Source of the DNA: CAZDME01 sp964506785 [NCBI: uncultured bacterium]
Lineage (GTDB): Bacteria > CAZDME01 > JAYEMH01
Reading direction: 5' to 3'
DNA length: 21,086 nucleotides
Assembly (NCBI GenBank): GCA_964506785.1
Contig: CAZDME010000019.1
Coordinates: forward strand, 1-21,086
Made by a program: the position numbers and the translations under genes. This document shows positions 6,766 through 13,952 of the stretch, in pieces (positions within the stretch are counted from its first letter, which is position 1; every line of letters begins with the position of its first letter). The notes under the pieces were generated by a model, which had not been told where the DNA came from, did no database searches, and was given only the letters and a program-made list of their open reading frames with translations.

Positions 6766-6791
6766 AAAAAAACCGAGAGAAAATCTCTCGG
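6766..6791 (-). terminator. Intrinsic terminator closing the ribosomal-protein/rpoA unit
   Basis: An 8-bp stem CCGAGAGA/TCTCTCGG (6773-6780 with 6784-6791), a 3-base loop and a seven-T run on the minus strand (6772-6766). It lies 24 bases after the rplQ stop and ends 15 bases before the ThiI-like GTG. Confidence 0.92.
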
Positions 6792-6815
6792 CCCATACCA
6801 TTAATTGAACATCTA

Positions 6816-7391
6816 TTACTTTTCTGGACGCATGCCAAAACTTTTCCTCCTGAAAATTCGGGTAAACCCGGGGAACTTTCCTTTTTTTTCTCTTTTTTTC
6901 CTCTCCTGTTCCTTATCTTTCTCTTTTTCCTTCTCTTTCTCTTTTTCGATAGCCCCTTTATCCTCTTCAGAAAGCTTCTTTCCCTTTACCTTCTTTTCTT
7001 CCGATTTCAGCTTTTTTTTAGGTTTGGCTTTTTCAGTTTTTATTACTAATTCCAACAAAACCAATGAAGCATTGTCGCCCAGTCTTGAATTTAATTTATA
7101 GATTCTGGTATATCCTCCGGCTCGGTCTTTGAAGCGTGGCCCCAGCACATTAAAAATTTTAGCCAGAAGTTTCTTGTTTGAAATCTGCTTAGCCACTTCT
7201 CGCCGAGCCGCAAGAGTTCCAGCTTTGGCAAAACTAATTATTTTTTCAGCTAAACGGGAGATTTCCTTTGCTTTAGCTTCGGTTGTCCTGATACTTTCAT
7301 ACTCCAATAAAGCCGCAGATAGGTTCCGGAAGAGTGCCTTCCGATGATCTTTAGAACGATTGAATTTTTTCCCTCTTTTCAGATGGCGCAT
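6816..7391 (-). CDS. rplQ: 50S ribosomal protein L17 with long charged C-terminal tail
   Basis: 191 residues. Residues 1 to ~114 are the L17 core: MRHLKRGKKFNRSKDHRKAL at the start and a RAGGYTRIYKL segment near 90-100. L17 binds 23S rRNA near the exit tunnel. The usual length is about 115-130, so roughly 75 residues are extra: a Lys/Glu-rich stretch (repeated KE units near 147-170) that may form a single charged helix, then a short conserved-looking end, FPGFTRIFRRKSFGMRPEK. It is the last gene of the alpha operon, 3 bases after rpoA, and is followed by a strong terminator. The tail has no known function I can name. Confidence 0.95.
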   Translation of the reverse strand: MRHLKRGKKFNRSKDHRKALFRNLSAALLEYESIRTTEAKAKEISRLAEKIISFAKAGTLAARREVAKQISNKKLLAKIFNVLGPRFKDRAGGYTRIYKLNSRLGDNASLVLLELVIKTEKAKPKKKLKSEEKKVKGKKLSEEDKGAIEKEKEKEKEKDKEQERKKREKKGKFPGFTRIFRRKSFGMRPEK

Positions 7392-7394
7392 AAA

Positions 7395-8426
7395 TTAATC
7401 CTTAAGATTTTTTACTTTCGGTTTTCCCGCAGGCATTAAGTCCGGTTTTACATCCTCAGCTAATTTCATTCCGAAAGATAATCCCATATCGCTTAGAATT
7501 TTACCGATTTCGTTAAGGGATTTTTTGCCAAAATTTCTATATTTGAGCATTTCTGCTTCTGTCTTTTGGACCATCTCCTGGATAGTGTCGATTTTGGCTG
7601 CTCTAAGACAATTAGCCGAACGAACAGATAATTCTAATTCGTTTACACTCATCTTCAATTTTTCTTTGAGTTTTTCTTTCTCTTCGTCGATTTCCTCCCG
7701 TACTTCCTCCTGTTCTAACAGCTCCTCAAAATTGATAAATATCGAGAAGTGGTTTTTCAAGAGATAGGCCGCATGGGCCAAAGCATCTTCCGGGCTGATA
7801 GTTCCATTGGTCCATATTTCAAGAAGCAGTCGATCGTAATCGGTAATTTTGCCAACTCGAGTATTTTCGATTTCAAAATTTACCTTCTTAACCGGAGTGA
7901 ATATAGCATCGATTGGAATAACCCCAATTTGACGGGAACTATCTTTATGTTTTTCTATCCCGGCATAACCCCGGCCTACTTGAACCTCCATTTCCATTTC
8001 TAATTTTGCCCCTTTGTTCAAAGTAGCGATGTGGAGGTCGGGATTCAAAATCTCTATGGCTTCATCGACGATAATATCTTTAGCCTTAACTTCCTTCTCC
8101 CCTTTAGCCTGGATTTTGATAGTCCGCGGCCGGTCACTGTGCATCTTTATTATTAGCTCTTTAAGATTCAAAATAATTTCTGTGACATCCTCCCGTATTC
8201 CGGGAATGGTGCTGAATTCATGCATTACCCCGGTAATTTTAACCGAAGTCACCGCCGCCCCCTGGATAGAGGAAAGCAATACCCGCCTGAGACAATTACC
8301 GATAGTTATCCCGTAGCCGCGTTCGAACGGCTCAGCGATTAGCTTGCCATAAGTCGGCTCAAGGCTTTCTCCCTCCCAGTTTATCTTTTTGGGCATTTGT
8401 AAATCTTTGATTAATCTAACGGCCAT
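7395..8426 (-). CDS. rpoA: RNA polymerase alpha subunit
   Basis: 343 residues. The N-terminal domain has the assembly motif around GYGITIGNCLRRVLLSSIQG, needed for dimerisation and for binding beta and beta'. A Glu/Lys-rich linker leads to the alpha-CTD helix-hairpin-helix region (ELELSVRSANCLRAA onward), which contacts UP elements and activators. The frame is open 28 codons further upstream to 8510, but GGAGGA lies 5 bases before the ATG at 8426 and the protein then has the normal family length and start (MAVRLIKDLQMPKKINWEGE), so 8426 is chosen. The 105-base gap before it holds inverted repeats that could regulate its translation. It is between rpsD and rplQ as in the classical alpha operon. 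Confidence 0.96.
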   Translation of the reverse strand: MAVRLIKDLQMPKKINWEGESLEPTYGKLIAEPFERGYGITIGNCLRRVLLSSIQGAAVTSVKITGVMHEFSTIPGIREDVTEIILNLKELIIKMHSDRPRTIKIQAKGEKEVKAKDIIVDEAIEILNPDLHIATLNKGAKLEMEMEVQVGRGYAGIEKHKDSSRQIGVIPIDAIFTPVKKVNFEIENTRVGKITDYDRLLLEIWTNGTISPEDALAHAAYLLKNHFSIFINFEELLEQEEVREEIDEEKEKLKEKLKMSVNELELSVRSANCLRAAKIDTIQEMVQKTEAEMLKYRNFGKKSLNEIGKILSDMGLSFGMKLAEDVKPDLMPAGKPKVKNLKD

Positions 8427-8444
8427 TTTTATCCTCCATGTCCT

Positions 8445-8529
8445 CACACCTTCTTGTGGAACATTTCCACTTAAGGCCTCCGTCAAAATCTCTCTGCGCG
8501 AAAAATCCAAACAAATAGGTGTGGAAATG
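8445..8529 (-). promoter_or_regulatory. Inverted-repeat leader before rpoA with two alternative folds
   Basis: In the rpsD-rpoA gap, CATTTCCAC (8462-8470) pairs perfectly with GTGGAAATG (8521-8529). The same bases 8465-8470 can instead pair with 8456-8461 in a 6-bp, 3-base-loop hairpin, which allows 8445-8450 to pair with 8518-8523 as an outer stem. The two folds exclude each other. The outer stem ends 7 bases before the rpoA ribosome binding site (8432-8437). This could be a protein-binding or attenuation-type control site; the ligand is unknown. Confidence 0.45.
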
Positions 8530-8531
8530 AA

Positions 8532-9164
8532 TTATTTAGAATATAACTCAACAATTAGTTGCTCTTTTATCGGCAAGCCCATTTCTTCCCTGGCAGGGAA
8601 CCGCAGTACTTCCCCAAGTAAATTTTCTGCATCAACTTGGACCCAAGACGGCATAATTCCCTTTTCTTGCCGCCATTTCAATATTTCCCTAACTCTATCG
8701 ACAACCTTCCCATTCTGTTTCACCGTGATTTTGTCGCCTTCACGGACTAAAAAGGACGGCATTCGATTCCTTGTTCCGTTAATTAAAAAATGCCCGTGAC
8801 GAGTAAGCTGGCGTGCCTCCATCCGGGAAGAGGCAAACCCAAGACGATAAACAATATTATCAAATCTTCTTTCCAACAGCAGTAAAAGATTAAACCCGGT
8901 CATTCCCTTAAGCTTGGCCGCTCTTTTAAAGTACAGACGGAATTGTTTTTCCATAACTCCGTAGATCCTTTTTACTTTTTGCTTTTCTTTTAACTGCAGC
9001 GCATAATCGCTAAGTTTCGTCCTTCGTTTACCGTGTTGGCCTGGCGGATAATTACGTTTTTCCAAACCGCATTTCTCGGTTTGACAGCGTTTCCCTTTCA
9101 GGAAAAGCTTCATTCCTGTCCGCCGGCATTCTTTGCACTTTGCTCCAACTATTGCTCTTCCCAT
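8532..9164 (-). CDS. rpsD: 30S ribosomal protein S4 (zinc-binding form)
   Basis: 210 residues. S4 binds the five-way junction of 16S rRNA early in assembly. The N-terminus has CKEC (Cys10, Cys13) and CQTEKC (Cys27, Cys32), the four-Cys zinc site of the C+ form. The S4 RNA-binding domain follows (RRFDNIVYRLGFASSRMEAR, then LTRHGHFLING) near residues 92-120. In enteric bacteria S4 represses its own operon by binding mRNA, which makes the structured gaps before rpsM and rpoA relevant. The ATG at 9164 follows a GGAG site with 5 bases between. The upstream gap to rpsK is filled with degenerate repeats. Confidence 0.97.
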   Translation of the reverse strand: MGRAIVGAKCKECRRTGMKLFLKGKRCQTEKCGLEKRNYPPGQHGKRRTKLSDYALQLKEKQKVKRIYGVMEKQFRLYFKRAAKLKGMTGFNLLLLLERRFDNIVYRLGFASSRMEARQLTRHGHFLINGTRNRMPSFLVREGDKITVKQNGKVVDRVREILKWRQEKGIMPSWVQVDAENLLGEVLRFPAREEMGLPIKEQLIVELYSK

Positions 9165-9200
9165 ATGTACTCCTGTAATTCGTTATCTCGTTTTTTAATA

Positions 9201-9250
9201 TTGTTCACTGTAAAATGTTAGCTGTCCACTGTAACCTGTAAACTGTTAAC
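9201..9250 (-). repeat. Degenerate short tandem repeat (TTACAGT-type words)
   Basis: The rpsK-rpsD gap (9165-9258) contains about 50 bases made of variants of a 7-10 base word. On the minus strand it reads AACAG, TTTACAGG, TTACAGTGGACAG, TTTTACAGTGAACA. No coding or promoter signal is visible in it. It resembles in style, but not in word, the repeats at 5725-5805 and 20562-20635. Confidence 0.65.
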
Positions 9251-9258
9251 TATATTAA

Positions 9259-9660
9259 TTAGACCCTCCGTCTTTTAGGAGGCCGGCAGCCATTATGTGG
9301 AATGGGGGTAACATCTTTTATCAAGCTTATAGAAAGTCCGGCTGCCTGTAGAGATCTAATCGCCGATTCCCGTCCGGCCCCTGGACCCTTTACATACACC
9401 TCAATGTGCTTCAGACCAAAATCCATGGCCTTTTTGGCCGCTGATTCGGCCGCTAATTGTGCTGCAAAAGGAGTTCCTTTGCGGGCTCCTTTAAAACCAA
9501 TGGCTCCGGCACTAGCCCAAGTCAAAGCATTGCCTTCTTTGTCAGTAATGGTAACCACGGTATTATTAAAAGTTGATTGGATGTGAGCAACACCATGGGT
9601 AACGGTCCGGGTAATTTTTTTCTTTCGAGTAGCTTTCTGCTTTTTTATCTGTTTAGCCAT
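9259..9660 (-). CDS. rpsK: 30S ribosomal protein S11
   Basis: 133 residues, with a lysine/arginine-rich N-terminal tail, then [19 protein letters not shown] (22-40), [20 protein letters not shown] (48-67) and the invariant end [13 protein letters not shown]11 lies on the 30S platform near the E site and the Shine-Dalgarno helix. The ATG at 9660 is preceded by AGGAG with a long 13-base spacing. It starts 16 bases after rpsM, in the standard alpha-operon order. Confidence 0.98.
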   Translation of the reverse strand: MAKQIKKQKATRKKKITRTVTHGVAHIQSTFNNTVVTITDKEGNALTWASAGAIGFKGARKGTPFAAQLAAESAAKKAMDFGLKHIEVYVKGPGAGRESAIRSLQAAGLSISLIKDVTPIPHNGCRPPKRRRV

Positions 9661-9676
9661 TTATTCTTCAATTCTC

Positions 9677-10081
9677 CTATTTTTCAGTTTTCCCCGCTGT
9701 TTTCTGCGCGGATTTTTTACGCATCACCCCAACCGTTTTCTTTGGTCCCTTACGTGTTCGGGCATTAGTTTTAGTACGCTGCCCCCTGACCGGCAATCCT
9801 CTGCGATGCCGAATCCCTCGATAACAACCAATGTTTATCAACCTCTTGATGTGGGAATCAACTTCCTGCCGGACATCCCCTTCTACTTTATAATCTTTAG
9901 AAATGACCGCGTTTAATTTGCCCAGTTCTTCATCGGTAAGGTTCTTCACTCTGGTATCAGGGTTAATTTGGGCTTTAGCTAAAATTCTAAGGGATTGTGT
10001 CCTGCCGACTCCATAGATATAGGTTAAGGCGATTTCAATCCTTTTATCCCTTGGCAAATCTACACCAACAATTCTGGCCAT
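9677..10081 (-). CDS. rpsM: 30S ribosomal protein S13
   Basis: 134 residues. The N-terminal helix-two-turn-helix region ([20 protein letters not shown]) and the C-terminal basic tail [20 protein letters not shown] are diagnostic. S13 contacts the head of 16S rRNA, the P-site tRNA and the 50S through an intersubunit bridge. The ATG overlaps the purine-rich GAGGGAGAA ribosome binding site closely. It is the first gene after a 158-base gap with a long hairpin, so it may begin a separately regulated alpha-operon unit. Confidence 0.98.
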   Translation of the reverse strand: MARIVGVDLPRDKRIEIALTYIYGVGRTQSLRILAKAQINPDTRVKNLTDEELGKLNAVISKDYKVEGDVRQEVDSHIKRLINIGCYRGIRHRRGLPVRGQRTKTNARTRKGPKKTVGVMRKKSAQKTAGKTEK

Positions 10082-10119
10082 TTCTCCCTCTCTCTATAAA
10101 ATTTGTCTAGAGTGCATCC

Positions 10120-10171
10120 CACATTACATAACTAACATGCAAACACACCGTCTATAGTTATGTCCCATGTG
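10120..10171 (-). promoter_or_regulatory. Long hairpin in the rpsM leader, candidate alpha-operon control element
   Basis: The 158-base gap 10082-10239 is unusually long for this cluster. In it ACATAACTA (10126-10134) pairs perfectly with TAGTTATGT (10155-10163), extended across a small internal loop by CACAT (10120-10124) with ATGTG (10167-10171). The position, directly before rpsM, is where enteric bacteria have the S4-binding leader. Homology to that element is not shown. No convincing promoter was found in the gap. Confidence 0.45.
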
Positions 10172-10239
10172 TAAAATGTCATCTATTTTGGACCCTCTTT
10201 CCATCTTTTCATTACACATTCAAGATTAGACAATTTTTA

Positions 10240-10353
10240 TTATCCCTGCCTCTGCTTATGCCTCGAGTTTGAACAGATAACTCTCAGGATACCTTTTCTC
10301 TTAACAATCTTACATTTTTCGCAAATCCGCCTAACCGACGGTTTAACTTTCAT
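10240..10353 (-). CDS. rpmJ: 50S ribosomal protein L36 (zinc-binding form)
   Basis: Only 37 residues, read from the ATG at 10353 to TAA at 10240. It starts [20 protein letters not shown] and ends HKQRQG. Cys11, Cys14, Cys27 and His32 make the complete zinc site of the C+ form. L36 is the smallest protein of the large subunit and stabilises 23S rRNA near helices 89-97. It lies 16 bases after infA, the usual partner. Family length is 37-38, so it is complete. Confidence 0.97.
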   Translation of the reverse strand: MKVKPSVRRICEKCKIVKRKGILRVICSNSRHKQRQG

Positions 10354-10369
10354 TTTATCCCTCAAATAA

Positions 10370-10588
10370 TCATTTACTGCGATAAGTTATTCTTCCTTTA
10401 GTCAAATCATAAGGAGAAAGTTCAACCGTCACATTATCTCCAGGAAGGATGCGGATAAAATTCATCCTCATTTTCCCTGAAACATGGGCCAAAACTTTGT
10501 GGCCATTTTCTAATTCAACTTTAAACGTGGCATTAGGCAAAGTTTCCCGAACTATCCCCTGAACCTCGATTGCTTCTTCTTTTGGCAT
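10370..10588 (-). CDS. infA: Translation initiation factor IF-1
   Basis: 72 residues, the standard length of this single OB-fold protein. Recognisable are [20 protein letters not shown] at the start, [20 protein letters not shown] (29-48) and the end [14 protein letters not shown]-1 occupies the 30S A site and helps IF-2 and IF-3 select the initiator tRNA. It sits between map and rpmJ, the usual order. Confidence 0.98.
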   Translation of the reverse strand: MPKEEAIEVQGIVRETLPNATFKVELENGHKVLAHVSGKMRMNFIRILPGDNVTVELSPYDLTKGRITYRSK

Positions 10589-10623
10589 CTCGCTTATCCT
10601 TCTTTCACCCTTTTATAACAGGT

Positions 10624-11376
10624 TCATCTTGTTAATATCTTTGGCCCACGGGAAGTAATGGCTACCGTGTGTTCAAAATGAGCCGATAAACTTCCGTCTC
10701 TGGTTACCACCGTCCAATTATCCTTCTCTATTTTTACTTCACTTCCGCCAATATTAACCATCGGTTCAATAGCCAAAACCATACCCTCTTTTAACCTTGG
10801 CCCTTGACCCGGCGGACCAAAATTGGGTATCGGCGGTTCTTCATGCAGCTCTTTTCCAATACCGTGTCCCACAAACTCTCTGACCACGGAAAACCCATCT
10901 CTTTTGGCGAAACATTCTATGGCATATGAAATATCCGAAAGAAACCCGCCATCTCTTGCCTTTTTAATTCCCTTAAACAGAGCCTTTTGAGTAGAGGCAA
11001 TCAAACGCTTAGCTTCTGGTGTTATTCTGCCTATCCCCTGAGTAAAAGCCAAGTCAGAAAAATACCCTTTATATTTAATCCCGATATCGACGCTGAGAAT
11101 ATCTCCCTCAACTAATTTCCGGGAACCAGGAATAGCATGCACCACCTGATTGTTAAGAGAGGCGCAAATGCTTCCGGGAAATCCCCGATAACCTTTAAAA
11201 GCTGGCTCTGCCTGACTCTCCCGAATTAATTCTTCAGCTAATTTATCCAAAAAACCAGTTGTTATCCCGGCTTTAATTTCTTTTTTTAAAACATCCCTAA
11301 CACCGGCCAGAAGCTTCCCTGCTTGATACATCAGCTCTATCTCTTCCGGTTTCTTTATAGAGATTTGCGCCGTCAT
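10624..11376 (-). CDS. map: Methionine aminopeptidase, type I
   Basis: 250 residues of the pita-bread fold. Metal ligands can be placed: Asp97 (SVDIG), Asp108 (FSDLAF), His171 (VGHGIG), Glu204 (AIEPM) and Glu235 (HFEH). The substrate histidines are His80 and His178. It removes the initiator Met from nascent proteins after deformylation. There is no N-terminal zinc-finger extension. AAAGGTG precedes the ATG by about 10 bases, and a 5-bp GC hairpin (11395-11407) lies just before that. It follows adk by 54 bases and precedes infA, a common bacterial arrangement. Confidence 0.97.
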   Translation of the reverse strand: MTAQISIKKPEEIELMYQAGKLLAGVRDVLKKEIKAGITTGFLDKLAEELIRESQAEPAFKGYRGFPGSICASLNNQVVHAIPGSRKLVEGDILSVDIGIKYKGYFSDLAFTQGIGRITPEAKRLIASTQKALFKGIKKARDGGFLSDISYAIECFAKRDGFSVVREFVGHGIGKELHEEPPIPNFGPPGQGPRLKEGMVLAIEPMVNIGGSEVKIEKDNWTVVTRDGSLSAHFEHTVAITSRGPKILTR

Positions 11377-11430
11377 AATTTTTCGACACCTTTCGCCCTC
11401 TCAGGGCACAAATAACCCCCAACCGCTCTT

Positions 11431-12090
11431 TTAACTCCCTTTCTTGATTTCATTTAACATTGCAAAGAGTTTAACCTGGGCTTCCTCAAGGGGTAAATCG
11501 CCAGGGAAATCAATCAAAATTCCTTTATCCCTATAATATTCGATTAAAGGGTAAGTGTTTTCATTATAAACCTTTAATCTTTTTTTAACTGTCTCTTCCC
11601 GATCATCTTCCCGGATATACAGTTCACCCTGACAACGATCACAAATACCTTCTTTTTTGGGCGGCAGATTTTTAATATGGTAATTAGCTCCGCACTTCCG
11701 ACAGACCCGCCGCCCGGCAAGCCGGCTGATAATCACGTCATCGGGAGTAACGAAATTTATAACTTTTCCGATGGCTCTTTCTTTCCCCAAATAATTATCT
11801 AAAATCTCAGCCTGTTTAATCGTCCGGGGGAAACCATCAAGAATAAATCCATCTTTAACCTCTAAGCTATTAAGCCGACGCTTTATAATCTCGATAACCA
11901 GGTTATCCGGAACCAACTCACCCTTTTGAATATACGGTCTCACTTTATCGGCCAATGGGTCGCTTTCTCTTAGGATCTGGCGCAAAATATCACCCATAGC
12001 CACATGAGATATGCCCAGTTTTTCGCTCAACTGTGCCGCTTGCGTTCCTTTTCCTGCTCCTGGTGGCCCGAAAAAAATTAAATTCTGAAT
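11431..12090 (-). CDS. adk: Adenylate kinase (zinc LID form), probable AUU start codon
   Basis: Interconverts 2 ADP with ATP + AMP in the cytosol. Essential sequence begins NLIFFGPPGAGKGT, with the P-loop at 12067-12045, but no ATG, GTG or TTG occurs in frame between the upstream stop (12153-12151) and the P-loop. The first TTG (12030) lies after it and would delete the ATP site. An ATT at 12090 is preceded by GAGGAG (12102-12097) with 6-base spacing and yields 219 residues starting (M)QNLIFF, the normal length and start. Other landmarks are DGFPRT, LAGRRVCRKCG and the four LID cysteines 130, 133, 150 and 153, which bind zinc. It begins 46 bases after secY. A sequencing error changing ATG to ATT is the alternative. 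Confidence 0.93.
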   Translation of the reverse strand: MQNLIFFGPPGAGKGTQAAQLSEKLGISHVAMGDILRQILRESDPLADKVRPYIQKGELVPDNLVIEIIKRRLNSLEVKDGFILDGFPRTIKQAEILDNYLGKERAIGKVINFVTPDDVIISRLAGRRVCRKCGANYHIKNLPPKKEGICDRCQGELYIREDDREETVKKRLKVYNENTYPLIEYYRDKGILIDFPGDLPLEEAQVKLFAMLNEIKKGS

Positions 12091-12136
12091 TTTCTGCTCC
12101 TCACTATTATATACGCTATTTTGATATTCGATTCTT

Positions 12137-13453
12137 TTAGTATCTTCCTTTTATTTTACCCTTTTTAATAAACCCTTCATAATGACGCATCATTAGATGC
12201 GATTCAATCTGTCGAATCGTATCCAGACTAACGCCAACAACAATCAAAAGCCCGGTCCCGCCAAAAAAACTGGCGATTATATAAGGGATTTTTAAACCGC
12301 CATAGATAAGCGTAGGAAACTCCGCGACAACCACCAGATATATTGCTCCAATTAAAGTGATTCGGGCCATGATATGGTCAAAAAATTCAGACGTCGGCCG
12401 CCCCGGGCGAATCCCGGGGACAAAACCGCCGTATTTCTTCATATTATCTGAGACATCGGTCGAATTAAAGGTAATCGCCGTATAAAAAAAACAAAAGAAA
12501 ATAATCAAGGCGGCATTGACCAATAAATAAAACCAGCCGCCGGGATTTAACAGTTCGGCAAACTTCCGCATAAAACCGACCCGGGCAAATTGAGCTAAAG
12601 TGGCCGGCATCATCATAATCGAAGAAGCAAAAATTATGGGAATAACACCGGGATGATTAACCCTCAGGGGAATGTAGGTGCTTTGTCCGCCATATATTTT
12701 CCTTCCCACAATCCGCCGGGCATACTGGACAGGGATATTACGCTGTCCCTGGCTGAGAATAATTATCGCCATAACTATGCCCACAAACATCGCCGCTAAA
12801 AATAACAGCTTGAAGAAACGGATTTCCCCGGCGGCAAAAAGAATTCCTAAATTATGCAAGGCTGGAGGAAATCTTGAAATAATTCCGGCGGTGATAATCA
12901 GAGAGATGCCATTGCCGATTCCTCTTTGCGAAATTTGCTCTCCCAGCCACATAATAAAAATAGTCCCGCAGGTTAAAGTAATGACGGTAACCATCCGAAA
13001 ATGCCAGCCGGGATCGGGGACGACAATAATGCCGTTAAAATTACGGGCGTTCTCTAACCAGAAACTGATACCGAATGATTGAATGACGCTTAAGATTACC
13101 GTGGCCAAACGTGTATACTGATTTATCTTGGCTCTTCCAGCCTGTCCTTCTTTAGAAAGTTTTTCCAATTGGGGAATAACTACGGTAAGAAGCTGAAAGA
13201 TAATCGAGGCACTGATATAGGGCATAATTCCCAGGGCAAAAACCGTCAATCTCCGGAATGAACCTCCGGAAAAAAGGTCCATAATGCCTAAAAGAGTCCC
13301 TTGAGCCTGGCTAAAAAATTGACTTAAGGCCGCCCCATCTATGCCCGGTGTAGGGATATGGGCGCCAACACGAAAGACAAAAAGAAGACCGACAGTAAAA
13401 AATATTCTTTTCTTAAGCTCTGGAATTTTAAATATACTTTGTACTGCTCCCAT
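12137..13453 (-). CDS. secY: Preprotein translocase subunit SecY
   Basis: 438 residues with ten hydrophobic segments forming the inner-membrane channel for Sec export, including export of the outer-membrane proteins encoded at the other end of this window. Family landmarks are AHIPTPGIDG (residues 31-40), the plug region LLGIMDLFSGGSFRR, GIMPYISASIIFQLL, RGIGNGISLII, the cytosolic loop KKYGGFVPGIRPGRP, and the C-terminal loop and tail FFGGTGLLIVVGVSLDTIRQ. It lies 7 bases after rplO, with AGGA before the ATG. Length is typical (about 430-440). Confidence 0.98.
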   Translation of the reverse strand: MGAVQSIFKIPELKKRIFFTVGLLFVFRVGAHIPTPGIDGAALSQFFSQAQGTLLGIMDLFSGGSFRRLTVFALGIMPYISASIIFQLLTVVIPQLEKLSKEGQAGRAKINQYTRLATVILSVIQSFGISFWLENARNFNGIIVVPDPGWHFRMVTVITLTCGTIFIMWLGEQISQRGIGNGISLIITAGIISRFPPALHNLGILFAAGEIRFFKLLFLAAMFVGIVMAIIILSQGQRNIPVQYARRIVGRKIYGGQSTYIPLRVNHPGVIPIIFASSIMMMPATLAQFARVGFMRKFAELLNPGGWFYLLVNAALIIFFCFFYTAITFNSTDVSDNMKKYGGFVPGIRPGRPTSEFFDHIMARITLIGAIYLVVVAEFPTLIYGGLKIPYIIASFFGGTGLLIVVGVSLDTIRQIESHLMMRHYEGFIKKGKIKGRY

Positions 13454-13460
13454 AAAAATC

Positions 13461-13952
13461 CTATTTTATTACTTCCGCCCGGCCGCCTTTTTCTTCAATC
13501 TTGTGCCTGGCAGATTTACTTAAGGCATGGGCCTTGATGACCAAGGCTTTTTTTAGCTCTCCTCCGCCTAAAATTTTTATTCTATTTTCCCTTTTTTTAA
13601 TTAAGCCTTCCTTTATCAACAGCTCGGGCGTAACCACCGTATCTTTTTTAAATTGGTTCAGGCTATATAGATTGACTACCGCGTATTTTCTGCGGAAAAT
13701 ATTGGTAAAACCTCGTTTGGGAATCCGTCTGACTAAAGGCATTTGGCCGCCTTCAAACCCCGGACGTTTTCTCCCTCCGGAACGTGCTTTCTGCCCCTTA
13801 TGCCCGCGGGTAGAGGTTTTTCCATGCCCGGAACTTGGTCCTCGGCCGACCATTTTCTTCCTTTTTTTTGCCCGGATTGAATATTGCAGTCTATCCAAAC
13901 CCAAAATCGGCGATACTTTCTCTTTCTTAACTTTATTCTTCTTCGAGGACAT
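13461..13952 (-). CDS. rplO: 50S ribosomal protein L15
   Basis: 163 residues from the ATG at 13952. The conserved glycine/arginine-rich segment [20 protein letters not shown] (34-53) and [18 protein letters not shown] identify L15, a late-assembling 23S rRNA binder. A TTG one codon upstream is in frame, but the ATG has GGAG better spaced before it. The N-terminus, rich in Lys before ILGLDRLQ, is some 20 residues longer than common L15. The start overlaps the end of rpsE by 20 bases. The rpmD gene that usually lies between the two is absent. Confidence 0.95.
   Translation of the reverse strand: MSSKKNKVKKEKVSPILGLDRLQYSIRAKKRKKMVGRGPSSGHGKTSTRGHKGQKARSGGRKRPGFEGGQMPLVRRIPKRGFTNIFRRKYAVVNLYSLNQFKKDTVVTPELLIKEGLIKKRENRIKILGGGELKKALVIKAHALSKSARHKIEEKGGRAEVIK

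Noticed and set aside
6805-7101. Plus-strand Phe/Ser-rich frame opposite rplQ
   Set aside because: It is the complement of the Lys/Glu-rich L17 tail; low complexity, no family features.
8427-8510. In-frame 28-codon extension of rpoA
   Set aside because: It covers the inverted-repeat leader, does not resemble the alpha N-terminus, and a well-spaced GGAGGA stands before the ATG at 8426.
10172-10239. Possible promoter in the rpmJ-rpsM gap
   Set aside because: TTTACA and TATAGA-like hexamers are present but only 13 bases apart, and no better pair was found.
11395-11407. Small GC hairpin (GCCCT-CTC-AGGGC) before the map ribosome binding site
   Set aside because: Only 5 bp with no T run. It may affect map translation, but is too short to call a regulatory element.
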